Source: Bifidobacteriaceae bacterium (GTDB lineage: Bacteria > Actinomycetota > Actinomycetes > Actinomycetales > WQXJ01). From it: DNA of 64,000 nucleotides. Each line of letters starts with the position of its first letter. The stretch's first letter is position 1. This document shows, piece after piece, positions 17,122 through 27,663 of this stretch. The notes under the pieces were generated by a model. It ran no database searches. It was not told the DNA's origin and worked only from the letters and a program-made list of their open reading frames with translations. The stretch spans positions 62,001 through 126,000 of the forward strand of contig JAISSX010000037.1 in NCBI GenBank assembly GCA_031272885.1. Reading direction: 5' to 3'. The position numbers were made by a program, and so were the translations under genes.

Positions 17122-17903
17122 GAGATCACCCCTGCCAACACGGCCAGCGGAATGGAGGCGTTGCCGATCACGATCACCAGGGCGATCAGCCCGGCCAGCA
17201 CCAGGAAGACGCTGCGGGTACGGCTGGCCGTGCCGCCGAAGTCGTTGATGATGGACCAGATGCCGTGTGACAGGTGAATCGCGATCAGCACCATGGTGAT
17301 GATGTAGAAGGCGGCCACCGCCGGGCGTTCGAACGAGCCGATCAGGTTCTGATAGGCGTTGGTCACCACTTCGCCGTCTTCCAGCGTGTAAGTGGCCTTG
17401 CCGGAGAACGACTTGGAGGCCACACCCTTGGCGCCCACCGTCAGGTCAAGCAGGTGGAAGATGATGAAGCACAGGATGATCAGGCCGGTCCAGATCATGG
17501 TGCGGCCGGTCAGGGCGTGCCACTTGGCGGTGATGGCCCGGCCGAAGCCGCCGCGGGCCACACGGGCCCGGAAGAAGATCGTGGTGCCGGCGTAGACGTG
17601 CAACACCAGGCAGAGGGCGATGACGGCCCGGAAGGCCCACAGGAAGCTGGAGCCCGGCAGCAGCGGGTTCAGGAAACCACGCAGCCAGTGGGCGTACTCG
17701 TTGAAGTGCAACTCGGCATCGGGCAGGTAGACCTTCAGGTTGCCGGCCATGTGGAACAGCAGGAAGGCCACGAAGACCGAGCCGGTGACGGCCATGATGA
17801 CCTTGAGAACCCAGGTCTCAGGTTTCTGCGGTGGTGAGGTGGCCGGTCGTTTGGCCACCGGGATCTGATCTACGTCAGATCGACTGACTACTTGCGAACT
17901 CAC
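17118..17903 (-). CDS. sdhC: Succinate dehydrogenase/fumarate reductase cytochrome b subunit
   Basis: A 261-residue membrane subunit with five predicted hydrophobic segments, fitting the single-subunit diheme anchor of type-B complexes that exchanges electrons with quinone. Histidines suited to heme binding occur in LLFHMAGN, LHVYAGT, IIFHLLD and IAIHLSHG. The start is GTG at 17903, with AGGTCC just upstream as a weak site. It is the first gene of the operon. The 229-base gap to the divergent tgt gene should hold promoters for both. Confidence 0.88.
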   Translation of the reverse strand: MSSQVVSRSDVDQIPVAKRPATSPPQKPETWVLKVIMAVTGSVFVAFLLFHMAGNLKVYLPDAELHFNEYAHWLRGFLNPLLPGSSFLWAFRAVIALCLVLHVYAGTTIFFRARVARGGFGRAITAKWHALTGRTMIWTGLIILCFIIFHLLDLTVGAKGVASKSFSGKATYTLEDGEVVTNAYQNLIGSFERPAVAAFYIITMVLIAIHLSHGIWSIINDFGGTASRTRSVFLVLAGLIALVIVIGNASIPLAVLAGVIS

Positions 17904-18132
17904 TCAGGACCTCCAGGCGCTGGGGTTCATCGACGGACAGGCTGGCTGACAGCGATTGTTCGCTGAAGCCGACAGCCAAATTTACCTCACGAAATGGCAA
18001 AAGAACTTCCCCATTGGGCCCGGTTAAGCCTGGTCAGCGCCGTTTTTTCGCTATTCCAATGATGCGTTAATCGAAGGGTGGCCGTTTTGGGGTCGTTGTT
18101 GTTTGACCGCGGTGATGTGACACCATGCCTGC

Positions 18133-19368
18133 GTGACAAACGCCGGTTTCCAGTTCTCGGTTGGGACTCGCCTGCCTGGCAAGCCCGGCCGCACCGGCGT
18201 CATCACCACCCCCCACGGCCAGATCCGCACCCCGGCCTTCATCCCGGTGGGAACGCGCGCCTCCGTCAAGGGGGTGCTGCCTGAGGCGATGGCCGCGCTG
18301 GGGGCTCAGGCAATCCTGGCTAATGCCTATCACCTGTACCTTCAGCCCGGCGCCGACGTGGTGGATGAGGCCGGTGGGGTGGGCCGGTTCATGAACTGGC
18401 CCGGGCCAACGTTTACGGACTCGGGCGGCTTCCAAGTGCTGTCGCTGGGGGCCGGTTTCAAGAAGGTGCTGGCGATGAGCACCGCCGGATTGGCGAACGA
18501 TGACGTGATCGCCAAACAGTCCGGCCGCATGGCCCATGTGGACGATGACGGTGTGACATTCAAGTCACATTTGGACGGCTCGCTGCATCGCTTCACGCCC
18601 GAGGTGTCGATGACCGTGCAGCACCAGTTGGGGGCAGACATCATTTTCGCCTTCGACGAATGCACCACGTTGATGAACACCCGGCACTACCAAGAGGCAT
18701 CGGTGGCCCGGACGCACGCCTGGGCCGAACGCTGCCTGGCGGCCCACGCCCAATTGACCGCCGAACGGCTGGGCAAGCCATATCAGGCCCTGTTCGGCGT
18801 GGTGCAAGGGGCACAGTTCGAGGACCTGCGGCGAATGGCGGCCACGGGGTTGGCTGGGCTTGAGGTGGACGGATACGGCTTCGACGGCTACGGCATTGGC
18901 GGGGCGCTGGAGAAGGAGAACCTGGCCCGGATTGTGGGCTGGTGCGCCACTTCGCTGCCCGAGGCCGCGCCACGCCACCTGTTGGGCATTTCCGAGATGG
19001 ATGACCTGTTCGCGGCCGTGGAGGCGGGGGCGGACACGTTCGACTGCGTGGCGCCGTCCCGGTCCGCGCGCCACGGGGCACTGTATTCGCCGGACGGCCG
19101 CTACAACGTGACCCGGGCCGCCTTCAAGAAGGACTTCGGCCCGCCCAGTGACGAGTGCGACTGCTACACGTGCCGCCATTACACGCGGTCCTACCTGCAC
19201 CACCTGCTCCGGTCCGGCGAGATGTTGGGCGCCACCTTGGCCACCATCCACAATGAGGCGTTCGTGGTGCGGCTGGTTGACCGGATGCGGGCCGCCATCG
19301 AGGACGCCGGCCAGGCGGCGTTCGATCATCTACGCAGTGAGTTCCTGGGGCGGTATTTCGGCGGCTGA
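18133..19368 (+). CDS. tgt: tRNA-guanine (queuine) transglycosylase
   Basis: A 411-residue TIM-barrel enzyme that exchanges guanine 34 of GUN-anticodon tRNAs (Asp, Asn, His, Tyr) for a deazaguanine base. LANAYHLYLQPG, FTDSGGFQV, the DTFDCV catalytic-Asp region and ARHGALY are family blocks. Zinc ligands are the cysteines of CDCYTCRHYT and a following His. The start is GTG at 18133; no Shine-Dalgarno site is clear. No queC, queD, queE or queF gene is in the window. The tRNA-Asp(GTC) at 40302 is one of its expected substrates. Confidence 0.92.
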   Translation: MTNAGFQFSVGTRLPGKPGRTGVITTPHGQIRTPAFIPVGTRASVKGVLPEAMAALGAQAILANAYHLYLQPGADVVDEAGGVGRFMNWPGPTFTDSGGFQVLSLGAGFKKVLAMSTAGLANDDVIAKQSGRMAHVDDDGVTFKSHLDGSLHRFTPEVSMTVQHQLGADIIFAFDECTTLMNTRHYQEASVARTHAWAERCLAAHAQLTAERLGKPYQALFGVVQGAQFEDLRRMAATGLAGLEVDGYGFDGYGIGGALEKENLARIVGWCATSLPEAAPRHLLGISEMDDLFAAVEAGADTFDCVAPSRSARHGALYSPDGRYNVTRAAFKKDFGPPSDECDCYTCRHYTRSYLHHLLRSGEMLGATLATIHNEAFVVRLVDRMRAAIEDAGQAAFDHLRSEFLGRYFGG

Positions 19369-19507
19369 GGTAGTCCGCCGGCTGCCGGCTGGCTGCCCGA
19401 TGGCGCCCGGTTGGGTTGGGTGGTTGGGCCGGCGGCCTCGGCAGGGGGCCGGTTTCGGGTATCCTCAACGGGCGTACCGTTTCGCGGGGCCGCGGCGGTG
19501 CGTTCCC

Positions 19508-19592
19508 GGAGGTGTCGCCTAGTGGCCTATGGCGCACGCTTGGAAAGCGTGTTGGGTGCAAGCCCTCGGGGGTTCGAATCCCCCCACCTCCG
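19508..19592 (+). tRNA. tRNA-Ser(GGA)
   Basis: An 85-base cloverleaf: acceptor GGAGGTG pairs with CACCTCC, the anticodon loop is TTGGAAA with GGA at 19542-19544, a long class II variable arm is present, and the T arm is GGGGG-TTCGAAT-CCCCC. CCA is not encoded. A strong hairpin follows at once. Fragments of its 3' end are repeated over the next 330 bases. Confidence 0.96.
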
Positions 19593-19962
19593 CAAGTGAA
19601 AGGGCCACGGGCGCCGCTCGTGGCCCTTTCGCTCGCAGTGGGGGGATTCGAACCCGTGAGGGCTGAGCCGTCGTGAGGAAGCCCGGTGGGCTTCCGAGCA
19701 GGCTCAGTCGCGCCGCCGGGCCAGCGGCCCGGCAAGCGGTGCGCTGCAGCGCGCAGCGCCGCAGCGCGTCGAATCCCCCCACCTCCGCGACGAGTGAGAG
19801 GGCAACGCGCAGCTTGCTGCGGCGTTGTGCCGAGCGAGGAGCAGAGGTCGTAGGCCGCAGGCCGAGCACCTCCGCGACGAGTGAGAGGGCAACGCGCAGC
19901 GCCGCAGCGCGTCGAATCCCCCCGGATTACCGAAAGGACGCCATTCCAACGTCGCGACCTGG
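19593..19962. repeat. Repeat island made of tRNA-Ser 3'-end fragments
   Basis: No gene is visible here. On the minus strand 19635-19662 resembles the tRNA T-arm and acceptor end (GGTTCGAATCCCCCCAC). On the plus strand a 30-base unit ending GTCGAATCCCCCC occurs at 19751-19780 and 19894-19923. A 32-base unit starting ACCTCCGCGACGAG occurs at 19781-19812 and 19868-19899. The layout is A-B-spacer-B-A, with B and A overlapping by six bases in the second copy. The GAATCCCCCC and ACCTCCGC pieces match the tRNA end, so the island looks like remnants of repeated integration or excision at the tRNA, or REP-like duplication. Confidence 0.7.
19598..19630 (+). terminator. Terminator of tRNA-Ser
   Basis: GAAAGGGCCACG and CGTGGCCCTTTC form a perfect 12-base-pair stem six bases after the tRNA, ending in the TTTC of the right arm. 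Confidence 0.8.
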
Positions 19963-20000
19963 TTGAACATATACGCATATCGGCTGTATGCTTGTATGTA
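19963..20000 (+). promoter_or_regulatory. Promoter of the vapBC-type operon, probably leaderless
   Basis: TTGAAC at 19963-19968 and TATGCT at 19987-19992 are 18 bases apart. The ATG at 20000 starts seven bases after the -10, so the transcript would start at the codon. AT-rich stretches such as ATATACGCATAT and TGTATGCTTGTATG overlap the promoter and could be the autorepression site. Confidence 0.6.
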
Positions 20001-20251
20001 TGCGGACCACACTGATGATCGATGACGACCTATATCGGGACACCAAGGCCACGGCCGCCAAGCTAGGGCGCACTGTGGGGTCGGTCATGGAAGAGGCTCT
20101 CTTGGACCTCCTGGCCAAGTACCAGGAGCATCACGTGCCACGCAAGCCGTTCCGGATCCGGGAGTTCACACCAACAGTTCCCGGGACCCTGCCTGGTGTT
20201 GACCTGAACTGCAACGCTGCACTCCTGGACATCATGGATGGCCTCGCATGA
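20000..20251 (+). CDS. VapB-type ribbon-helix-helix antitoxin
   Basis: An 83-residue protein whose N-terminus (MRTTLMIDDDLYRDTKATAAKLGRT) has the beta strand and helix pattern of a ribbon-helix-helix DNA-binding domain. The C-terminal third should wrap around the toxin. Its stop overlaps the toxin start by four bases. The ATG at 20000 fits the domain and the promoter; an earlier in-frame ATG at 19988 lies within the -10 region and is unlikely. It probably represses its own promoter alone or together with the toxin. Confidence 0.8.
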   Translation: MRTTLMIDDDLYRDTKATAAKLGRTVGSVMEEALLDLLAKYQEHHVPRKPFRIREFTPTVPGTLPGVDLNCNAALLDIMDGLA

Positions 20252-20682
20252 TCCTGCCCGATGTCAACATCCTGGTGGCCGCTAACCGGAGCGATCACCC
20301 TCAGCACGAAGCCATCAACGCCTGGCTGGCCACTGTCAATGAGTCAAGCGACTGGTTGGGTCTGACGCCCGCGGTTGCCTCGGGATACCTGCGAATAGTG
20401 ACCAACCCGCGGATTCACAAGGAACCGACGCCACTGGATCGGGCGTTGGAGGTGATTGATGACCTCTTGGCAGCAGACCGAGTTTCATGGGTCTACCCGG
20501 GCCCAGACCACTGGGTGATCTTCCGCCGCCTGTGCCGGCAGGCCAATGCCACCGGCAACCTGGTCCAAGACGCCCACCACGCCGCCGTCGCCATTGAGCA
20601 CGGCGCCAAGTGGGCCACCATGGACCGCGACTTCGCCCTGTTTCCCGGCCTGGACTGGTTCAACCCACTAAACCTCAGCTAG
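20248..20682 (+). CDS. VapC-type PIN-domain ribonuclease toxin
   Basis: A 144-residue PIN domain, predicted Mg-dependent RNase toxin inhibited by the preceding protein. The acidic residues expected in the active site are visible: Asp5 in LPDVNIL, Asp in VQDAHHAAVA and Asp in TMDRDF, with Glu in the middle. Start overlaps the antitoxin stop (ATGA). Its last codons overlap the convergent MFS gene by eight bases. Position beside a tRNA and repeat island fits a horizontally acquired module. Confidence 0.85.
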   Translation: MILPDVNILVAANRSDHPQHEAINAWLATVNESSDWLGLTPAVASGYLRIVTNPRIHKEPTPLDRALEVIDDLLAADRVSWVYPGPDHWVIFRRLCRQANATGNLVQDAHHAAVAIEHGAKWATMDRDFALFPGLDWFNPLNLS

Positions 20683-21988
20683 CCGGTGTGGCGCTGGGAG
20701 GCCGGCGATAGAAGGCCACCGTTACAACAAGGCCCAGTGCCAACAGCACCGTGGTCAGAACGAACGGCAGCGACCGGTTGACGCCGGACAGCAGCCCGCC
20801 GATCCACCCGAACGGCGCCACCGCCAACATGATGACCGTGCGCTGCACCGCCATCACCCGCGAGCGTTCTTCCTTGTCCACGTTCAACGCCACCAAGGAC
20901 TCGGCCAGCATGGCCAGAATGCCGGCGCCGAAACCGTCCAGCACCAGGCACAACGCCAACAGGCAGTAAACAGAAGCCCCCGCCACGGCCACCCCACCGC
21001 CACCAGCACCACCCGTCGGCGCTGGAATCAACGCCAGCAGCGCCTGGGACGCCCCGAACACGCCGAACCCCAGCAGCAACGGCCGCTTCAGGTTCGTATC
21101 CCCCGTCACCCGCGGAATCACAAAGAAGAAGAAGCCGATGGCCAGGATGGACCGCGCCATCGGGAAGAAGGGCAGTAGCGCGTCCGGCACCAGCAGCTTC
21201 TTCGAGGCGATGACCTGCCAGAACGTCGTGTTGACGGTCGAAACAGCCCCCACCAGGGCGGCGATCACCAAGGAAAAGATGGTGCCAGGGGAGCGCCGGA
21301 TGACACCCAGCACGCCGCGGTAGCCACGCAGCAGTTGGAGCATCGGCACCCCGCGGGTGGCTTCGCGCCGGATGACACCCATCTCGGTCTCGTGCGACGC
21401 AAAGTACAGAATGACCAGTTTTATGGTCATAATGGCGAAAGCATTGAAGTAGAGTATCCGCACCGCCGGCACCAGCGAGAAGTGCGACACCATCAGGGCG
21501 GCAATCGGCGCGAACAGGGCGGATAGATTACCGGCTACCATCACCAGCGAGTAGATGCCGGTGATCTGCTGGCGTTCGGCATCCTCCACCATCAGGCAAT
21601 CCCACGAGTTCTGGGTCACCTGCCAGGTGCCGTTGACCAGCGAAGCGCCCAGAAACAGCCAGAACGCCGCCCGCCGGTCAACCATTGACGCGCTGGCCCA
21701 GATCAGGCAGGGGATAGACCAGGCCAGCACGTCGAACACCGCCGTGGTCAGGCGCCGCCCCAGCTTGTCGGTGATGACCCCGCCCAGCAGGCCCCACACC
21801 ATCTGGGACAGCATGCCGCACGAGGCCAGCAGCCCGATCTGCGCGTCCTTCAACCCCAGCGCCAACATGTAGACGGAGGCGTACGGCAGGCACAGGTTCA
21901 TCGACAAGCCCCACATGGGCTCGGTGTAGACGCAGGCCCTGGGGTTGCCGCGCAGGCTGATCATGGTCTTGAACAGCGGGTTGCTCAT
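20675..21988 (-). CDS. Major facilitator superfamily transporter
   Basis: A 437-residue membrane protein with about twelve hydrophobic segments. The loop after the second segment reads [12 protein letters not shown], the usual MFS GxxxDRxGRR-like motif, and a related [15 protein letters not shown] loop appears late. The central loop is short and charged. No substrate can be assigned. It is expressed leftward and alone; the 148 bases to the divergent cofE gene hold both promoters. Confidence 0.85.
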   Translation of the reverse strand: MSNPLFKTMISLRGNPRACVYTEPMWGLSMNLCLPYASVYMLALGLKDAQIGLLASCGMLSQMVWGLLGGVITDKLGRRLTTAVFDVLAWSIPCLIWASASMVDRRAAFWLFLGASLVNGTWQVTQNSWDCLMVEDAERQQITGIYSLVMVAGNLSALFAPIAALMVSHFSLVPAVRILYFNAFAIMTIKLVILYFASHETEMGVIRREATRGVPMLQLLRGYRGVLGVIRRSPGTIFSLVIAALVGAVSTVNTTFWQVIASKKLLVPDALLPFFPMARSILAIGFFFFVIPRVTGDTNLKRPLLLGFGVFGASQALLALIPAPTGGAGGGGVAVAGASVYCLLALCLVLDGFGAGILAMLAESLVALNVDKEERSRVMAVQRTVIMLAVAPFGWIGGLLSGVNRSLPFVLTTVLLALGLVVTVAFYRRPPSATPAS

Positions 21989-22123
21989 CGGCGGGCTCGT
22001 CTCAGGGGAATTGGCCGCACAGCCAGCAAGGTACTCCTGTTGCCGGGCGCGGCCAATATGCCCGACGGCGCCCGCAAGCGTTTACATCCCACCGCACCCC
22101 GGCGTCCCGCCCCAGGTCACGGC

Positions 22124-22137
22124 TAGTCTTTGTGTCG
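22124..22137 (+). promoter_or_regulatory. -10 element of a probable leaderless promoter for the F420 operon
   Basis: TAGTCT at 22124-22129 is seven bases upstream of the GTG at 22137. There is no Shine-Dalgarno site before this GTG. No good -35 match is seen. The same seven-base spacing recurs at other genes in the window. Confidence 0.45.
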
Positions 22138-22955
22138 TGTCAGGAGTCAGCGCGCCAGAACTGCGCCTTTGGGCCGTCCCGGGCATCCCCGAGATCGGAC
22201 CAGGAGATGACCTGGCCGCCCAGCTGGGCGATGCCCTGGAGGCCGATGCCGCCCAGCACCCGGACCATGCCCTGGCCGATGGCGACGTGCTGGCGGTGAC
22301 TTCGAAGATTGTCTCCAAAGCGGAGGGCCGCCAAGTTATCGCCGCCAGCCGTGAACAGGCCATCACCGACCAGACCGTCCGCGTGGTGGCCACCCGCCAC
22401 CACGAGCGAGGTGTCACCCGGATCGTGGAGAACCGCCTTGGCCTGGTGATGGCGGCCGCCGGGGTGGACGGGTCCAACGCACCTGACGGCACCGTGCTGC
22501 TGTTGCCGGAAGACCCGGACCGCTCGGCCCGGCAGTTGCGGCAGGCGCTCACAACCCGCTTTGGCGTCACCATCGGCCTCATCATCACCGACACGGCCGG
22601 CCGGCCCTGGCGCAACGGCCTGACCGATTTCACGGTGGGCGCGGCCGGCCTGCAGGTGCTGGAGGACTTGCGTGGCACCACCGACACGGCCGGGCACCGG
22701 CTGGAAATGACCATCACCGCGGTGGCGGACCAACTGGCCGCCGCCGCCGAGCTGGTCAAAGGCAAGGCCAACGGCCTGCCATTGGCGGTGATCCGCGGCG
22801 CCGGCCGCTGGGTCACCGAGGAGGACGGCCCAGGTGCCACGGCGCTGATCCGCCCGGCGGCCGAAGACATGTTCCGTTTGGGCACGGCCGAGGCCTTCGC
22901 GGCCGGCTACCAGACGGCCGGCGAGGGCCGCCCCGGTGAAAGCGGACCAGAATGA
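22137..22955 (+). CDS. cofE: Coenzyme F420-0:L-glutamate ligase
   Basis: A 272-residue CofE/FbiB N-domain-type enzyme that adds glutamates to F420-0 with [20 protein letters not shown] near the start, [16 protein letters not shown], the metal-site [38 protein letters not shown] and [24 protein letters not shown] follow the family in order. It lacks the C-terminal nitroreductase-like domain of mycobacterial FbiB. The GTG at 22137 fits the family N-terminus. It is the first gene of an operon with an ABC importer and cofD, with four-base overlaps at both ends of the importer. Confidence 0.92.
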   Translation: MSGVSAPELRLWAVPGIPEIGPGDDLAAQLGDALEADAAQHPDHALADGDVLAVTSKIVSKAEGRQVIAASREQAITDQTVRVVATRHHERGVTRIVENRLGLVMAAAGVDGSNAPDGTVLLLPEDPDRSARQLRQALTTRFGVTIGLIITDTAGRPWRNGLTDFTVGAAGLQVLEDLRGTTDTAGHRLEMTITAVADQLAAAAELVKGKANGLPLAVIRGAGRWVTEEDGPGATALIRPAAEDMFRLGTAEAFAAGYQTAGEGRPGESGPE

Positions 22956-23995
22956 TGGTCACTATGCCCAAGAACCAGCGGGCCACAGCCACCGCGGCCA
23001 GCCTGGCCCTGCTCGCCTTCAGCCTGACCGCCTGTATCGATGACGACCCCAACATCACGCCCGATGGCGCCCCGGCCGCCAGTGCCGCCACGGTCACCAT
23101 CACCGCCACCGCTGACAACTTCCCGGTGACGGTGGACAACTGTGGCACCCAAGTCACCTTGAACCAACCCCCAGAACGGGTGGTCACCATCAAGTCCACG
23201 CCCACCGAACTGCTCCTGGCGCTGGGGCTAGAAGACAAGATCGTGGGCTGGGCCTTCCAGGATGATCCCGTCCCCGAACAGTGGACCCAGGCCGCCGCCG
23301 CCATCCCCGTCCTCTCCGAGGGCGTCCCCTCGCAAGAGGCCGTCTTGGCCCTGAATCCGGACTTCGTCTACGCCGGCTGGGAATCCAACGTCTCGGATCA
23401 AGGCGCCGGCAGCCGCGATTCCTATGCCGCGCTGGGCATCGCCACCTACGTGTCGCCATCGGCCTGCAAGGAACCCGGCTACCAGCCAGACCCGCTGACG
23501 TTCGCTGACGTGTGGGGCGAGATCGAAGAGCTAGGCCGGCTGTTCGGGGTCGAAGCGGCCGCCACCAGCCTGGTCGAAGAACAACGAACCGAACTGGCCG
23601 CCATCGCGCCGGTACAGAACGTGACCGCCTTCTGGTGGTCCTCCGGCGAGGACACGCCCTACGCCGGGGCCGGCATCGGCGCCCCCCAGATGATCATGGA
23701 CGCCGCCGGGCTGACCAACGTGCTGGCGGATGTTCACGACACCTGGGCCTCGGTGGGCTGGGAGGAACTGGTGGCCACCGACCCGGACGTGATTGTGCTG
23801 GTGGACGCCAGTTGGAACAGCTACGACAAGAAGCTGGCGGACATCGCCGCGCACCCGGCCCTTCAGGCCATGACGGCGGTCAAAGAGCAGCGTTTCATCC
23901 GGTTGCCGTTCGCCGCCACGGAGGCCGGCGTGCGCAACGTCGACACCGTCAAGGCCGTGGTTGACCAGACGCGAGCCATGGGGTTGGGTGGATAG
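22952..23995 (+). CDS. Substrate-binding lipoprotein of a proposed F420-0/deazaflavin ABC importer
   Basis: A 347-residue periplasmic-binding protein of the iron-siderophore/cobalamin type. The signal peptide ends in LTAC, with the lipid-modified Cys at 28. [27 protein letters not shown] is the usual start of this fold, and [11 protein letters not shown] with [19 protein letters not shown] is the C-lobe signature. The family called proposed F420-0 ABC transporter periplasmic protein occurs in actinobacteria beside cofE, as here. The ATG overlaps the cofE stop by four bases. The ligand could be F420-0 or, given cofD and cofC next door, its precursor FO. Siderophore binding cannot be excluded by sequence. 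Confidence 0.82.
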   Translation: MMVTMPKNQRATATAASLALLAFSLTACIDDDPNITPDGAPAASAATVTITATADNFPVTVDNCGTQVTLNQPPERVVTIKSTPTELLLALGLEDKIVGWAFQDDPVPEQWTQAAAAIPVLSEGVPSQEAVLALNPDFVYAGWESNVSDQGAGSRDSYAALGIATYVSPSACKEPGYQPDPLTFADVWGEIEELGRLFGVEAAATSLVEEQRTELAAIAPVQNVTAFWWSSGEDTPYAGAGIGAPQMIMDAAGLTNVLADVHDTWASVGWEELVATDPDVIVLVDASWNSYDKKLADIAAHPALQAMTAVKEQRFIRLPFAATEAGVRNVDTVKAVVDQTRAMGLGG

Positions 23996-25080
23996 ATGGC
24001 CACCACCCTGACCGGACAGGGCCGCCCGGGCCCGGCGGCCACCCAGGCCAAGCCACCCAAACCGGCCACCCCCCGCCGCGCCGCCCTGCCGCTGATCCTG
24101 GCCGCCGGCCTGGCCCTGCTGCTGGTCACCTTGGCCGTGACGGTGACCATCGGTCCAGCCAACCTGGCGCTTACAGAAGTGCTGCGCTCCGTGGCCGGTC
24201 ACCTTGGCCTGCCGGTGCAGCCCGTGGAGACGATCCCGGACGCCATCGTCTGGGACCTGCGGCTACCCCGCGTGTTGACGGCCGCCGCCGTAGGGGCCGG
24301 CCTGGGCCTGGCCGGTGCCGTCATGCAGACCCTGACACGCAACCCGCTGGCCGATCCGTACCTGCTGGGCCTGTCCTCGGGCGCGTCGCTCGGCGCGGCG
24401 GCCGTGCTGCTGCTGGGCTGGGCGGTACTACTGCCCCTGGCCGCCTTCGCCGGTGCCGTGGCCGCCCTGATAGTCACATTGGCCCTTGCCCGCGGGGCCG
24501 GCGGCTCACTCACCCCCACCAGGGTGATCCTGGCCGGGCTGGTGGTGTCCCAATTGGCCGCCGCGGCGACGTCGTTCGTGGTCTTCTGGACCGCCAAGGG
24601 CGACTCCTACCAGGAGATCCTGGCCTGGATCATGGGTTCCCTGGCGGGTGTCACCTGGACCTCGGTGGGCCTGGCGGCCGGGGCGCTGGCCGTCATCGGC
24701 GGCCTGGTGTTGGCCTACGCCGGCCGGCTGGATGCCTTCGCCTTCGGTGACACAGCCGCCCTCGCCTTGGGGGTAGAGCCGAACCGGACCCGCTGGCTGT
24801 TGCTGACGGCTGTGGCCCTGCTGACCGGCGCGCTGGTGGCGGTGAGCGGCGCCATCGGCTTCGTGGGCCTGCTGGTGCCGCACGCCGTGGCCCAACTGAC
24901 TGGACCGTCCCACCGGCGGCTGCTGCCGGTGGCCGCCCTGGCCGGGGCTATCTTGCTGGTGTGGGCGGACACGATTGCCCGCACGCTGTTTGCCCCCCGG
25001 GAACTGCCGGTGGGCGTGGTGACGGCCCTGGTGGGGGCGCCCGTCTTCGCCCTTCTGCTACGCCGGGCGCGGGGTGGCGC

Positions 25081-25090
<10 letters not shown>
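23996..25090 (+). CDS. Permease of a proposed F420-0/deazaflavin ABC importer
   Basis: A 364-residue FecCD-type permease with about ten hydrophobic segments. WDLRLPRVLTAAAVGAGLGLAG followed by TRNPLADPYLLGLSSGASLGA is the family signature, and GAIGFVGLLVPHAV near the end is the ATPase-coupling region. The ATG comes immediately after the stop of the binding-protein gene, and the last ten bases overlap the ATPase gene. A proline-rich cytoplasmic lead of about 30 residues precedes the first membrane segment. Confidence 0.85.
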
Positions 25091-25907
<817 letters not shown>

Positions 25908-25911
<4 letters not shown>

Positions 25912-26894
25912 AGCTGACCGTGTTGTCCGGCGGCGTGGGCGGCGCCCGGTTCACGCGCGGCCTGCTGGCGCTGCTGGCGCAGCGGCTGCCCGATGGCGCC
26001 GGCGGCACCACCGCGCAGGTCACCGTCATCGCCAACACCGGGGATGACCTGTGGCTGCACGGCGTGCGGGTTTGCCCCGACCTGGACACGTTGATGTACA
26101 CGCTGGGCGGCGCGGTGGAGGAATCACAAGGCTGGGGCCGGCGCGACGAATCCCGCCGCGTCAGTGACGACCTGGCCCACTACGGTTTGGGCTGGGAGTG
26201 GTTCACCCTGGGTGACCTCGACCTGGCCACCCACCTGGCCCGGACCGAACTGCTGCGCCAGGGGCTCACCCTCTCGGCCGCCACCGTCCACCTAGCCCAG
26301 CGTTGGCACCTGCCGGTACGCCTACTGCCGATGTCCGATGACGCGGTGGAAACCCACGTCGAAACGGCCGACGGACAGTTGGTTCACTTCGAGGAGTGGT
26401 GGGTGCGCTGGCGAGCTTCCCTGCCGGCCAGGCGTTTTGTCCAGGTGGGGCTCAATGGCGCGTCCCCCGCCCCCGGGGTGCTGGAGGCCATCGCCGAGGC
26501 CGATGTGCTAGTGGTGCCGCCGTCCAACGCCGTGGTCTCGGTGGGCACCATCCTGGCCATCCCGGGTGTGCGGGAGGTGGTGGCGGCGACCGGCGCCCCC
26601 GTGGTGGGGGTCAGCCCGATCATCGCCGGGGCGCCGGTGCGCGGCATGCTGGACACCTGCCTGGCCACCATCGGGGTGGCGGCCGAGGCCGCTGCCGTGG
26701 CCCGTCACTACGGCCGCCGGGCGCAGGGGGGCGTGCTGGACGCCTGGCTGCTCGATACCGCTGACGCCGATGCCGTCCCCGGCCTGGCGGGGGAAGGCTG
26801 GCTGGTGGCCGCCGCACCGACCTTGATGACCGACGTGCCGGCCGCCGCCGGCGTGGCCGAGGCGGTGCTGCGCCTGGTGGACCGCCTGCCCTAA
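25908..26894 (+). CDS. cofD: 2-phospho-L-lactate transferase (F420-0 synthase)
   Basis: A 328-residue CofD/FbiA-type enzyme that joins FO to the phospholactyl or phosphoenolpyruvyl group of a GDP-activated donor, giving (dehydro-)F420-0. VLSGGVGGARFTRGLL at the N-terminus, VIANTGDDLWLHGVRVCPDLDTLMYTL in part, GDLDLATHLART and VVPPSNAVVSVGTIL are diagnostic. Its presence means this organism can use FO rather than needing finished F420-0. The stop overlaps that of the convergent cofC gene. Confidence 0.93.
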
Positions 26895-27553
26895 GAAGTG
26901 ATTGGCAGCCGCCGGACCGCGGCGGCGGTACGCGGCCCTAGACCCAAGGCCCGGGCAGCTTCGAGGTCACCGGGCAGATCGACGTCCAGCCGTAGGGACG
27001 GCCACTGGTCACCGGCCAACGCCTCGTAGCCCAGCGCCGCGTGGGCCGCGGCCGAACCCGGCCCGAAGCGCGGCGCCAAACCCACGCCCGGCCCGGCGGT
27101 GAGCAGAGTAGTACCGGTGCCGGCGGCATCGGGCACAAAGGCGCGGGCCCGCCGGCCAGCGGCCACGAGGGCTGACTCCAACTCACTCGGCCGCAACGCC
27201 GGGAGGTCGCCCAGCAGGGCGGCCACCGCGCCATCGAGCACAGCCCCACAGGCCGCCACTACCCCGGCGGCCACGGCAGCGTTGAGCCCGGACAAGGTGC
27301 CCCGCTCGTTGGGTTCCCCAAGTACCTCAACGGGAGCCACGGCATCGGGCAGACCTACCGCCTCGACCGACACCACCGGATCGGCCGTCACCACCCAAAC
27401 CGAACCGACCGACTGGCAGGCGGCCACGGCGGCGATGGTGTCGAGCGCCATCGCCCGGGCCAAATCCACCCGGGCGGGGGCGTCCAGCCAGGCGCCCAGG
27501 CGTGACTTGCCGGCCCCGGCGTCCTTGACCGGCACCACCACCGTCCATTTCAT
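26891..27553 (-). CDS. cofC: 2-phospho-L-lactate or phosphoenolpyruvate guanylyltransferase
   Basis: A 220-residue nucleotidyltransferase of the CofC/FbiD family that makes the GDP-activated donor used by CofD. VPVKDAGAGKSRLGAWL is the nucleotide-binding loop, VVTADP and LLGDLPALRPSEL supply metal-binding Asp residues, DAAGTGTTLL and the late LRLDVDLPGDLEAARALG complete the family pattern. The start is ATG at 27553, nine bases after GGGAGGA; a GTG six bases earlier is possible. It is transcribed against cofD with overlapping stops, so the F420 genes form a convergent cluster. Confidence 0.9.
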   Translation of the reverse strand: MKWTVVVPVKDAGAGKSRLGAWLDAPARVDLARAMALDTIAAVAACQSVGSVWVVTADPVVSVEAVGLPDAVAPVEVLGEPNERGTLSGLNAAVAAGVVAACGAVLDGAVAALLGDLPALRPSELESALVAAGRRARAFVPDAAGTGTTLLTAGPGVGLAPRFGPGSAAAHAALGYEALAGDQWPSLRLDVDLPGDLEAARALGLGPRTAAAVRRLPITS

Positions 27554-27663
27554 AGGCACTATCCTCCCGCGACCAGGCCACACGCGGCAGCCGCCGCAGC
27601 GAACGGAGCGGTAACCACCCGTTGCTAGACTGGCCCCGCCCGTACTACTGAAGGATTCAGCCG

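Noticed and set aside
19635..19662. A second tRNA gene on the minus strand
   Set aside because: Only a T-arm and acceptor-like end is present; no anticodon arm or 5' half can be folded.
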